From Eleginops maclovinus (taxonomy: Eukaryota; Chordata; Actinopteri; Perciformes; Eleginopidae), in assembly GCF_036324505.1 (NCBI RefSeq), contig NC_086362.1, forward strand, positions 8,987,043 to 9,051,042: a DNA stretch of 64,000 bases. Direction: 5' to 3'. A program made the translations under genes and the position numbers. Below are positions 42,027 to 55,299 of this stretch, piece after piece; the first letter of the stretch is position 1; every line of letters begins with the position of its first letter. The notes beneath the pieces were generated by a model. That model searched no databases, was not told where the DNA came from, and worked only from the letters and a program-made list of their open reading frames with translations.

Positions 42027-45000
42027 CTTGCAGCTCAGTGCTCAGTAACACACATGCCAGCGAGCTCATAGTGGACCGCCTCGCTCCATGTTTTATGTGT
42101 TGGACTCCGGCCCACCAGTTCACTTTGATTTGACCCGGCAGCTGAAACACATTGAGAATTCATTCAAACACATTTTGAAAATTCATCTTGAGACTTTGTT
42201 CCTCAGAACGCCGCCATGTTGGCTCGTGGCACACCGCAAGATAAACGTTGAATATTTCATAGAGTAGCTGTGCATTGCACCTCCACAGGTACACTGTGCA
42301 ATAGGAATGCAGTGTGGATTTAATCACCCAGCAGGGTCAGAAGCATCAGAATTAATTTTATCATTCTCGGAAACACAAAGTAGTTTCCTGTTTTGTTTAT
42401 GTTGATGTTCTTAAAGGGCGAGAAGACATTTGAATTAACATGATTTGAAGAAAAGAGAATGATAACATCTGAGTGATTGAAAAGCTGGACAGAGTGAAAA
42501 TAGGATGGTTTAAGGGCTATTTCTGAAATATGTCAAATGTTTATGACACATTTGAAGCTTTAAGGTTGTGCATGTGGAAGTGATATGGAGATGAAGTCAT
42601 GTAAAGAAAAATAAGCGTGACTTAAGCCGAAGAGGACAGAACGATGTGACTTAAACTCCTACCTTTTACGTCTTGTTTGAGTGTTTAAAGCCAAATAATC
42701 CTTCATCTTGTTGAAGTGCACACATCTGACCTTTGACCCTCTCACGTTCACCCTCAGTGGACTGCTCTGGAAGTACTCGAGAACTGGCTCCCTGAATTGT
42801 TTCTGGCTTACACAGAGACTCACTTGTAATTACGTTGAAACCACCTTGCTCCAAGGTCATAAGAAATCATCCTTGTCTCTTTCTCTTCTCCTTAACATTA
42901 AACCCAGAAGCTCAACATCTCTCATCGACTGAGCCTGACCTCTCCTCGCGCAAATTATTTCGCCATGTACCGCTATATTAATCTAGCTGTCTTTCATATC
43001 ACTCCTTATCGTCTCACTCTATCCGTCGGTCGGCTCCCAGCATTCCTCTCTCTTGATCTATCTGTCTGTCAAGGCGACTCTTCCTCTGCTGCATCTCTTT
43101 TTGTATCCATCCATCTGAATCTCTCTCTCGTCTGGGGACAGGGGCCCAGTCAAATCGATCACATCAGCCCATCCGTGTCCCCCTCACACACACACACACA
43201 CACACCTCTTTCTCCTTTTACACTTCTGGCTGTACAGACAACACCATCCATCAGTCTCTCTGTTTGTCTCTCAAACACTTACACAGACCTCTGTTTTGAC
43301 ATACAAAGGTGTTCTGCATGGCTTCTGTCCTCTCGTCTCTTGTATCTGTCTTTTGCATCATGTACCTCTCTGTGTTTTCAATCCGTCTTTCCATCCATCT
43401 GTCTCCGTCTGCCTCCGTCCAAACACGTCTCTGTCTGCTGTTTGTGTTTCCAAGACGATGCCCTTATACAGTTATTTTCTATCTCTGTCGTCGTGCATGG
43501 CAACACTCTGCTGCTTCATTACTACGGCAACAGAAAACTGTCCCCTTTCATTACGGAGCTTATTAATGCTGCATGCACATATGGGCGCACACTCGCGCAC
43601 ACACACACACACAAAGAAAATATGGTTAGACTCGAGCATGACTATTTGCTTGTAATCGCCTGGCCAAATAAACTTGCAGCTCCTCCTCCGGTGTGTGTGA
43701 CATTCAACACACTGCAGGAGACGCTCTACTGGATTTAACTTAGCATTAAGTGCACTTCACTGTCTGGATAGGACCTCAACAAACAATACACACTGCATTC
43801 ACTGCTGAGTCTAAACTGATGGCACAAACTGGAGGTTATCTACCTGCAGGAAAAACACACAAGTCCCTTTTCGTGTATCGAGGCATCTCTTTTTTTCTAA
43901 ATCCTTAAAGTGAATGCACAGTCAAAAACGTGTATGACTGTAAATTGTCCATCAAATACATCAGAGGTAATTCTGCTGTATTAGAAACAAAAAGAAGATG
44001 TTGTACATTTGTAACTGTATGCAGATGTATTGGCTTTAAGCAGACCATCAAAACTGAAGAAAAGAAAATTGACAATTAACTTGTCTTTAGCTGATGGATG
44101 TGTTTCTCTGGAGGAGGTGAAACTCCTTCAGGGTGTGTATTAAGTTGATGATACCACTTTTATACAACTCACCGGTCAAGTCAATTGTCACTTTTCCCCT
44201 TCTTGCTTGGCTGGTCCGTATGAGCCCTGCCAACGAAAATTGGCTGAAAACCGTAGCAACGGAGATTACAGGTGTCAAACTACTTCAGCAGGCTGACAAC
44301 TGTAACAAGCGGGCTGTCAGGGGAGCCAAGGCTGCCTTAAATCCCCCCCCGCTGCATCTCACTTCTGATGGGGTTAGGAAGTGACTCCCATACATATCAG
44401 ATTAAGTCGAACACATGGGAGGCTAAACTTAATACGCAACATGCAGATAGACAATTTACAAACCTGAATATATGGATACAAATATTTGCACATGGGGCAA
44501 AAGGGGTCATTAAATAGTTTGGTGAATATTAAAAGATGCACATCATATGTTAAGGCCTTCAGTCTCCAGATCCCAACCATGACTGTATCTGCACTAACAT
44601 CATAGTCAGACCCACTCAAGGAACGGCTCGAGACTCGGATAATTACGAGCAAATTATGAAACAGCTGCAGCACCTTAGTGTTCTAGACTTCCTGCCTTAC
44701 CTGCTGTGTGCTCTAACCACTCACCGTCCCTCTACTATATTTAAATCATTCTGCACCGGAACATGCACGGTCTGAATGTAGTTTTAAAACAAAATCTGAT
44801 GTATCTGTTAACAAAATGTGTTATTAAGTGTCTCCGCACATCTCATTTTTATTTTAGAGCTTCTAGTTGGAAACATTAATTAAACTGCCACTACAACTGG
44901 TGTCTCAAACTCTTCTGCCAACAGAAGGTAATTACAGATCCAAATTAAACCTTTTGAGTTTAAGATTTTCATATTGGAAATGTTGAAAGCTAAACCTAAT

Positions 45001-46997
45001 TGGATTTTTTTTTTATGATTCTAGATTAAATACCTCGTACTTAATTTAGAATCATAAAGTACTTTTATTTTTGTATTCCCAACCTATGTATTTTCATCTT
45101 TTACTGTATGTTGTCATTTCAAAGCACATGACAAAGACCTGCACATCAGGGACAAGCTGTTCAAACAAGCCCTGTAATGGAAAACAGCAAGTGTTGAGAA
45201 GTGCTCTCATTTCTTTTTAAAGAGGTGGAATAAATATTTTTATGGTACAATCAGTCACCTCATAATAGCACAACCTTGAGCATGAAGTATGGCATTTGAG
45301 TCCGTTAAGATCAGACATTACTGAAGACCTTCCTGAAATGAATTATAATCGATGCTAACATAGACTGTAGACTGAGTCACGTTTTTCCCATCAATTCGCA
45401 CCACATCTCTTTATATTCAAACAGGGATTAGTAGCACTCAAAGAAGCAGCAGCTTGGTTCATTGAATGTGAGCGCCACTGCAGGGCAGAAAACTTTCCGG
45501 GTCGCCTATTGAAGGATTTGGGTCAGGGTTGAAAACACTTTAGTATCCATGTCAGGAAAATCCCAAACCTTAAATAGTAGCTTCAATATCACTTCCAGCC
45601 CAGTGGCTGACCGGGGCTTCATGCCTGCTTCCACTCTAACTGGATGTATTCTGCATCGCTGGATTGCAGACATTGAGAAACATCTAATATGGCCGCTGCG
45701 CGCTTCCAGCCTGGATTTCAGGAGGTTTATCTCATATCCTCTCTGCTGCTCCCCTCACCGCTCTGTGGTTGAGAGTCGTGTCTTGTTTTCCAGTTGGGTG
45801 TAATTCAACATCGATAGCTCTTATCTGCTCTGCTGTTACTCCCTGGCACTGGGAAGCAAACAGGATAACCCCTCTCTCGTGTGGCACTTTTTTGGCAGGA
45901 AAAGTGTTGGCTGGAGCCGATCTCAGGAACCAGACCAGGGCAAAGTGGCGGGGGAAGATCTGTCCCCGTCTGGTACATACAGTGAAAATGTTTTTACCTG
46001 CGTCATTGTTTAAGCAGCGGATTCTAAAGATGCCATTTTTGTGTGATAAGCCAACACTGCCAGACAAAACACATACTGTAACCAGGCAGATTATTACGAC
46101 TCCAAATCCTATGTTTAAAACAAATAAGTCTACAGTACACTTCCTTCTTACATGTAGCTGAAGTGAAATGAAAGTTTTCTGATTAGAAATTGACATTTAC
46201 AGCTGCACTGCTTCATGCCAGCTGTTAAAATTGGCAGGTGTGAAAAAACCCCACATTTCCCACAAAGTAAGATAAACATAAAGTAATGTCTTTGCAGGGT
46301 TATAGCTCAGGTATAAAGCTCAGCGCTACTAGCTTTATGATATTCATGAATAATGTTTATTATCCTGTAACAACCCATATCCTGAAATTAGTTTCTGGAA
46401 TGCTTTTGTTTCACACACATCTCTTTCTTTGCTGTGCTTTAATGCCCTTGGTGATTGTGTTGTATGTGAAAGGACATCTGGCTACAGGAAGCCACCTCAG
46501 GACACAGGAGAGAGAACCTTTTTTTGTGTGTTGCAAACGGGCTGGTGGGTGGAGGCGTGGGTGCAATGTGCCGGCAGTGGCCTTGCTAGTTACCAAGGAA
46601 CAGCTGGCAATGAAAATACTTTTTAGGAAGAATATCAAGGTGAGAGAGTGTCAGGGGGAGCATTTTGAAGGTGGCATGATTACTATTTAAAGGGATGGAT
46701 AACAAAGTGAAGTTCTCCATTATTTAGAGGAAAACAAACTCACTAGGTGAAAGAGTGGGTACAAACAGGTCCACTGAAGCATATGGGAAACCCCTGCTTG
46801 ATACGGAGACCTTGCTCATGGATGCCAATTGACTAACAATTAAGGGAAAGCACATTGGCAGATACAGTATATCATGCTAAATTGCTTTAAAGTAAGTTTT
46901 CTATTTCTATTATGTTTTGATCAGAGACAGATGTCAACACTTGGTTAGCAGTAGCGAGATTTTCCACTGTTGGGAATGTAGGAAAGTGTGTTTGTTA

Positions 46998-47020
46998 GAA
47001 CACACACACACACACACACG
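46998..47020. repeat. Short (CA)n microsatellite
   Basis: About 11 CA units. Confidence 0.9.
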
Positions 47021-50000
47021 ATGGCCTCATCACATCTCTTCCTTCTGATCATCAATCTTCATCACTTCACATTGTTGTTCGCTGTTTCATTCTCTCACTC
47101 TCCCCTCATCTGCTCTATTCTCCACTTTCATGAAACCACTGGCTCTCACACGTACAATATCTATCTTCTGTTGTCTTGCAAAAGGAATTGAGAGCATTGT
47201 TTCTACACGCACACAGGAGCTGCAGATAAACATGACTGAAAAAGGAAGGGGAAGATTCAGTTGTGATGTAGAGATGATTCAAAACAAAGACAAGTTCTTT
47301 AATTAATCGTTTAGCTTTTAGTGAATCTGTTTCTGTTAATATAACATTTCTGAAAGCATCATTTCCTCTACATTACAGGTCTCCTTTTGAAGCATTGATG
47401 ACAAACAAAACTCAACTCCATAGGGAGAAATGAAATACTCAGTGCTTGTGAGACAGAAAGATCACTTCAATAATCTGTTAGACTTAAGCCAGGTCTGATT
47501 TGTTTTGGGAAAGTGCCAGCCTCCAAGAGGTAAACTGGCAATCAAATATGAACATGGCAAAGCAACACTGCTTTACTGTTAATGCACAGACCTTGTTGAT
47601 TCAATAGCAATGACATGAATTGAAAAGAAATCCTGTCAAATGTGAAAGCGGGTAGTACTGAGGAACATGAAGATGGTGCGTTTAGCTCTGCCCAACTCAA
47701 ATAAATGAGTCTGTGGTTTTGTTTATAGAAAGCGCTCTTTTTTTTCATCCTCACAGCAGTTGTAACCCTGGAGTGCTACACCTACATTGGCTCGAATGCC
47801 ATTGGAAAATGCCTTTGAATGATCCTTATCTATACATGTGTCTTGATAGTGATAGATGTCGGGCTTTTATGACTCAGTTTAGTGCCTCAAGGTCTGTGGC
47901 TTCATGCATTGCGGTTAACAGATATATTCTGTGAATGTCATGAGCTGTTAAGATAAGTCTTTGGTTGCAGAGGATTTATACACCCAGAGAGACATGGTGA
48001 ACAAATGTCGATGGAAATGTTTATTGGAAATGTCGTTTTCGATATCGGTCTGTCCTCCCACAAGGTTAGACAGCTGTAGAGGTCTTTTAATGCTTTGTAT
48101 ATCACATTGAATACATGTCTCATTAAGTGAATAGCTTAATGAGTTTTGTAAAGAAAAAGCTACACCTGCCTGCACTCTATAATCCAACCCGTTAGGAAGG
48201 GCTGCTTGACTACAAGGGTGAAGGCAATCGAAATGTAGTAGTCGACCTGGTAGTGATTATTTCAGGTTTCTGAAGTAAGTTTTTTGCCACTCATGTACAT
48301 TCCTTAGCTTCGTGTTGGTTTGTTTCAGAGTTACCAGGTCAAGGAAATAGTTAAAATCATACCTCTTTTCTTTAAGTGTCTAAAAAGTGTAATAGATTTT
48401 TAGTATCACCTATCACACTCCTTAAAAAAATACCCCACCTATGAGAGACACAGCTATTTGTTTCGATATATATGTCTGTCGTTTTCTGATTCTCGATGTG
48501 GCAGTCTCCCAATAACTCTACAATCTGCAAAGATCACTAACTATTCATACACTTTTCTGTGTTTCTTAAATCCACACGCGAAAAGTTGTTAAAATAATAT
48601 TTTTCTAGGCCAGTGCTAAAAGTTCTGAGTTTCACAAGTGTCACATTTTATACGGTTTACCTTCAGCTTGTCACAGTAAGCACAACCCGAACTCTGAGCT
48701 AGATTTGGCAGCTTAGGGTAGTTGGTCTGGTGAGCAATCTCATTCTTTACCAGTCAAGGTTTTTGAGTCTCCTAAGATGGCCTCATGCACGATTATAACG
48801 CTGGGCTAAAGTCGGCATCACTGAGCAGCCTACACCAAGGGCAATAAATAATTCATCACAAGGGCCAAACATGGTCATAGGTTGCAGAAATTAGCTAACA
48901 AATATATATGTTCCTCATGCAAGTGATGCAAGAGCCTTCTATAACACATGAATGAGGCTCTGAGGAGATGTGCGCCCAACATAATCTTTTGTATTGCTTC
49001 TATAAAGCCTGTTTGAGAGGCCTTTCTTGATTTCACGCTGAAAAGAAACTCTTGAGTAAATGGCCAGATAAGAGATCAGAGTCCACACACATCTATTCTG
49101 TTGCACACAATCAAACATTAGCAGAAACACATTAGGAAGATGTTTTAAAAACCTTTAAAAGATTGGTAAAAGCAGAAAACACTTCAAGGTTTAATCAGCA
49201 CTGTTGAAAGCTTTGAAATACACATGTCCTTCCAGTGTCAATGTTTAACTCACTATGAAGTTATCATTGTTAGAATGCACAGTGATAATTATGTCCTGTT
49301 AGTAAGTTGTACCTTAGCCAGGGGAAATCCAACATTTCAAAAGCAATTCTTTGTCAAAAATCCTGTATGTTGTCATTGGGCACATACATCTTTCTGAATA
49401 GCAGTGTAGAAAGAGAAGGTCAAACACAGTGGGACTGTGGCACAAACAAATTGAACACAGTAATTTTGACCAACGCTTTAAATTCTCTTTTTATTCAGTG
49501 TTCACAATAACCGTTGGTCATTGAGTATTTTTCTTTGAGTTCTCCTTGAAAAGTACATTCACATTTCTTTCTTTGTGGTTAGAGTAGTTATCACTGCTGT
49601 GTGCGGTAACATCTGCTCATTCAACCAGAAGAAGAAACAAATGACATCAGTTGTTACAGCAAAGTTCCCCAAAACAACATGTTTACATACTGTGAGGTTG
49701 TGGTAGATCACAAAAGTCTTCCGTGTGAGCGAGGATATGAACAATGCTCACATGTTCAATATTACTTGTCAATAACAGTTACTTTCAAATACTTTCCTCC
49801 AAGCTGTGTTAATTCCTGACAGCATGGACGGCAAACAAACACTGCAAAATATACTCAAAGAAACACAGTCCTGCAAATCTGTGAAGTTATGACACGTTGT
49901 GCTGTAAATGTCTGCTAATGATTTTATCTACGGGTGATTCTCCGTGCACCAGCCAGAAATATCAACATGTGGCTGAACGCTACATGCAGCTCCAGTGGAG

Positions 50001-50182
50001 TAGAATATTAAATCTAAATGGGTTCAACACAAGTGACCCTTTCACATCACACTGCAGAGCCATTTCATTTATTGTTAGGACAAAAAAATGTTGCATAATA
50101 CATTTTTAATGCAGTCAGCTACTTGTTTTATTTTGCTAGAGCAAGTGTTTTGTCTCAGAGTGGAGTGGTTACCAGGCTGTTA

Positions 50183-50209
50183 CACACACACACACACACA
50201 CACACACAC
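50183..50209. repeat. Short (CA)n microsatellite
   Basis: About 13 CA units. Confidence 0.9.
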
Positions 50210-53200
50210 TTATTAGCTGGGTCGTGAGGTTATCTTAATGAGGGTGTTTAATTTCGATACCATGCTGCCTGCGTGAGCCCACAACATTCATGTGGTGGCA
50301 GGCGTGTGTGTGTGTTGTTGTGTGTGCATTTCTTGACATTAGGCCCATTAAATTATCTCAAGCTAATTAAGAAAAAACATCCGATTTTTAACGTTGACCC
50401 TGACCGGATGGTTTTTCTACATTCAGTTGGCAAAATATCTCTCTGCATTTCCACAGAGAATACCCAAAGCTAGGCTCCGATAGATGTTTATTATCTTACT
50501 CCGTCACGAAAAAACCCATGTCACACTGTGGCCTGGAACCGTTCTTTATGTTGCCCGAGCTTCTGCAAGTTTTGACTAACTCAAAATCTCTTTCCTTATT
50601 CTGTGTGCAGCAGGTCAGGGTGTCTGGTGTCAGATTTCACCCCTACTGGTTGTTAGTGTTAGAACAGATTTTTTAAACATTATTCTGAGATTTGCCCCGA
50701 GCTACATTTCTAACCCTCTAACCCCTGCAAAGCCAGACAGCTGCCCTGACGTTTTGAGCAGAGTCTTTCTGTCTGATCCTCAGTCATGACTAAGACTGAT
50801 GTGAGTTAATGCGCTGTGAGGAACAACCTGTATGAGCAGCTGGGGATCCACCTGGTCCTAGCTCACCGTGAAGCCTGTTCCTATGAGAGCCATCTATTAT
50901 TCCTCTCCCTATGAAAGTTATCCTCTCTGCTTCATTGGTGGGTTGCATGCACATTATCGGAAAACCATATCCTTTAATATTTTTGTTAAAATGATCATTT
51001 CCAACAGATTATCTTTTCCTCCCACTGAGGCTGCATTTAGAAATGTCATTGATTCCAGTCAGAGCTGAATACCAATCTATTTATCCAATCATCTGAAATC
51101 TCCTGATAGGCATGCATCTCTATTGGCCGTATCTCTGTTTGTTTGAATGGATTTAATTCAGATGTTGAGTTTGGATAATATACCATGGCTGGCTGAAGTT
51201 GTGTAGCTGTAGATTTATAACAAGATATTATGTCTTTGTGTTTAATGAATCCAATAGAAAATATGGATTTAGCAAAAAACTATAGGAGCATGTTTGTGTG
51301 TTCTAAGGCCTTGTTTGTTTTTTTGCATCCCTCTTCTCCGTAGGTGTTCGTATGATGTAGCGGAAAAAGTACTCTTATTTCCTCTTCCAGTTTCTGCAGC
51401 TGGATCAAAGTGTTACCTGAGCTTTGCCTCCGATACCATTTATCACCTTGCGTGATACCGTCACACAATATTATTGAATAGTGCCAGGCTGTGAAGGAAT
51501 CAATAATGTTATGGAGAGCAAGAAATCAATTTGAATTAGATTTATGGTAAGCAGTTTAAGTATCAGTTTCAACCAAAGTCAGAATTTGATTAAAAATGCT
51601 AAAGGTACATTTACTTGGGGATGACTCTCTGCACCCATACAAAACATCTACCTGCTGATCACAGGGGCAGCAGTTTGCTATATGCAATGCTAACACTAGT
51701 CTCTAACTAGAACTACCATAAATATCAGGTCCGTGTGAGCCCATTTAAAACACACCGCTCCCTTTAAACTTAAAAGATGTAAAGCAATCATTAAACAGTA
51801 ATGTATTAAGGGAAGGCAGATCATATTCAATGTTATGTCCCAGATAAGCTGCCGTTAAGATAAAATTCCCACTTTAAATTAAAATGTTCTTAATAGAGTT
51901 CTAGTGACAGTTTTTATCTCGTGCCGTTTTTATGAGGATGATAAGGCTGGATCCAACAAATTGCATGTAATAAGCAACGATTAGCGTTCAATTCTGGAAA
52001 CACCAGCGACTTCTTTTCTTTCTATCTGCATGGAGAGTTCTTTCAGTGAAGTGTTGTGTCACACATCTGCGAGGATGGTGCCTTCTTGGAGTTATTTTGT
52101 TGAGTGTAGTCATTTAAAGCTATTTTTGGATCCACTTGAGCCTCACCTGCTTCTACTGAAAGTGTGTATTACCGGGAGGACTTGTGACAAGTGTTAGAGC
52201 AGATTTGTGAACGTCGTGTATCCAGCTGTGGATGAATAGTGAGGAGAGGTATTAAGAGCTTTCTAGTCTAACCACCTTAACTCATGGGAAACACATTGAG
52301 CTGAAAAGGAGTTATCATGCTGTCAATGGGAGGACAGGCGAAATATTATACAGCAACAGTGTCTCTTTATTTAGTTTTTCGAAACATAATGCGTGTTTTC
52401 AAAGGTCACATTGAAATTCAGAAACCATAGTTTTCAATTGTTGTTAGTGCGCCTCATTACTTCCTGCAAACGTCTTAATTACTTTCTCCCATCTTAACCC
52501 CCTCTGTTTTTAGGCATCATTTCCAACCATCATTCAGTGTTATTCCTCAGATGCAGAGGCAGGTGAAAGGGAGCCTCTGTTCGAACTGATCATTATTAAA
52601 TGAGGCCTGAAAATGCAATTTTCAGAGGTTCCTCACTGTAGATGAAAGGGTTACATTTGCTATCCTCCCTTCTTTCCTTGTCAGTAAACAGCATTGCACA
52701 TTACAGCTAGAGTTGCAGTCATCAAAATTCCTTAATAGCAGCAAAAAAGGCAAGATGTTTTGAATTGTTTACTTAAAGATAGCTGTTGAACCAGGCAGTT
52801 GAGTAGCAGTGAGGTTGTAGTAGATACTGACCACCAACATTTATGAACTGGTATGTAAAACATGCGAGTATGAAAAGTCAAAAGAGACACTTCGAGGCAC
52901 CGTTCATTCAAACTGCACCATTTTTGTCCCGTATTGTGTTTCCAGGTGTAGCCGTGAGACCTTTAAGTCTGATCCCCTACAGCTGTGGTTGTAGAAGCTG
53001 ATGTTTGCTACAGGTGAAGGTTTAGGCTGCCTTCTCACATGCTCTGCCTGGATAAGCCGGCATTACTCAGAGCTACTGTGCATCACTTCTCCTGACGTAA
53101 ATAAACACCATCCCTGACTCAGTGACTTTCAACCCTGGATATAATCCTATCTTCTCAGGTGCGTTAACATGTTTATGCGACAGCGAGAAGAATCCGCTTG

Positions 53201-54463
53201 CACTGTTTTTTTTTAGGAATAACACACCCTTCTGTCCTGAACATGCCTGTTGCCACGGTAACAGTGCAATATTCTGTTTCTTTTCACATATACAAGTGAT
53301 GATTGGCAGCGTGTTTTGGCGCACGCAAATGAAGAAACCGGTGCTTTTGCTGCTCTTCTTCTTTGATCCTCTTCCTCTTTGCTTTCTAATTCCTTAATTC
53401 CTGTCTGGCTGTGTGTCGCAGTTTGAGCTGCTCCTCTGTCGCAGTGAATCCTCCCTGTCTGACTGTGTGTGTGCCTCTGTTTCTGCTCACCAGCTTCCCT
53501 CTTATATTTGCTGCAGTGCTTTGATTTCAAGTTGGAAGGCTGTAAGCTTATAGTGGCAACAAGAGGGCACACTTTCAAACACACACACTCTCGGACACAC
53601 ACTTTGAAAGCCACTGTGTGTATAAAAGCTATGTATGCATGTGTGTTTTTGCCCTTCTGACACCGGAGGCTAAACCAGTTCTGTGGAGCAGTTTTAGTAC
53701 TTAATGAGATGTCTCCTCACATACACACATGCAGAGTCAACCCAACCTGAGTCTTTCCTCTCACACATCAACACAGTGTCAGAAGCTGTAGCATCAAAAG
53801 GGCTTGAGATTGAGTCTGGAGGGGTGATAGGAAATGATCCATGTCCAGGCTAGCTGCTGGCTATCATTCGATGCATTCATTAGAGTGAATTTGTCAGCAT
53901 GCAGCATTGATCTGTCTAGTTAATTGATGTGTGAATTGTTAACTCTCCACTGGTCAGGTGGCCTATGGCTTTGTGATGTGCTTCTGTGCTGGATAGTGTT
54001 TAATGTTGAAAGTAGGACACAAGGAGGAAAAGTACAGGCAGATAGTTTCTCGCTTAGTGGTATTTAACCTTGCTCATGACTGACATGCTCCCCGGTGAGT
54101 TATCAGAACACCACATTACGAAATTGAGCAGAGCCAAATGTTGGCTAGATATGCTGTCACGTGTTTCAGTGTGGACATGCAGGGCGGGTGGTTTAACTGC
54201 CTTGCAAGCCCCTGGACTCTGATTCTCCGACAGGTGAAAAACTGTCCCCAGAAGCAATCTTTGGGTAAGGAGCAATGGAAAAGGAATGGAGATAGCAGAG
54301 GACCACACGTGGCGAGCTAGTGCTCAAGAACCCTTATTTGAAAGTTAAGTTATTAGATCAGAATTTTTTTGTTTGATATCTGAAACATTTATTGTGCTGA
54401 AAACGTATTGAATTGTGTTTTATGGATCGGAACCTGATAATACTGATTGAAGGGAATCTTATG

Positions 54464-55291
54464 CCCCTTTTCCACCAAACCGGATCCGGTTCAAGATCCG
54501 ATCTTTTGCTTTTCTGGTTCTAGCCTGTATCACCCCTTGTGTTTCCACCGCTCAGAGGCCGAGTGGAGCTCAAGTGGAGCTGCGTCATCGTTTGCGTCAT
54601 GACGTAACCGTTTACGAGCCCTCTTATGTCGGATTCGTATTCACTGTCTGACTGTCACACAAGCAGCTGATGCATATACCCCTCCCCATAAGTGAATGTG
54701 TTTCAGTCTGAATTGACGCTGTTTGGCATCACAACGCTGTTATGAAAATGTCTCTGGCATTAGACAGGTGATGTTAGCATAGCATAGCGAGGCTACTCTG
54801 ACTATCTTCACTGCTTTGCTATCCTATTGTGGCATAAGCGGTTTTCTACAGGCATATTTTAGCGAGGTGGGTTTCGTTATGGTTTTACTTCTGATGGCAA
54901 CCTGTGTAGCCCATGTATTGATTCCATCCAATTGCTGCAATAATGCAAAACAGGAGAACGTCTGCCTGCTTTTCCCAATGATCAATAACAGAGAACGGAT
55001 GGTGATTAAAGTAAGGTAGAAATAAACACCATCACACTGAACCTGGTTACTGTTGCCTGACTCCATAAAGTGTGTGTTTTATAAGTGTGTGGTCGCGTTA
55101 TAGTCACTTTGCTCAGCGCTACTGCTTGTTACAATTTGTACTCGCCATGAACGGTTATTGCTCAGGTTAATCTCCCCCCTTCGAAGTAAGCGTGACGTAT
55201 TGGATCTTGGTTCTGGCCGGGCAGCCGAGTGGGGCCAGAAAGATCCGGTTTTTCGGCGCTTAAAGCCGGCGCTGCTGCGGTGAAAAACCAG
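54464..55291. mobile_element. Probable non-autonomous hAT-like DNA transposon
   Basis: The left end, CCCCTTTTCCACCAAACCGG, and the reverse complement of the right end, CTGGTTTTTCACCGCAGC, form diverged terminal inverted repeats. Further pairs inside include copies of GGCCGAGTGG and GATCTTT on opposite strands. The flanks ATCTTATG (54,456-54,463) and ATCTTCAT (55,292-55,299) look like a decayed 8-bp target duplication, the length typical of hAT elements. The 828-bp body has no transposase frame, so it would have needed a transposase in trans. Its CpG content is higher than the surroundings. Superfamily assignment is tentative. Confidence 0.5.
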
Positions 55292-55299
55292 ATCTTCAT

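Noticed and set aside
42965..43738. 257-codon open frame on the plus strand
   Set aside because: It lies in a C/T-rich stretch with Ser, Leu, Cys and His bias, has no domain-like pattern and no promoter or splice context. Pyrimidine-rich DNA has few stop codons in this strand.
45549..46196. Overlapping open frames of 130-154 codons on both strands
   Set aside because: Open frames on both strands of the same segment, no recognisable motif, no splice sites that extend them.
46300..46325. tRNA-like TATAGCTCAGGTATAAAGC
   Set aside because: Only the D-arm-like part is present; no anticodon or T arm could be matched.
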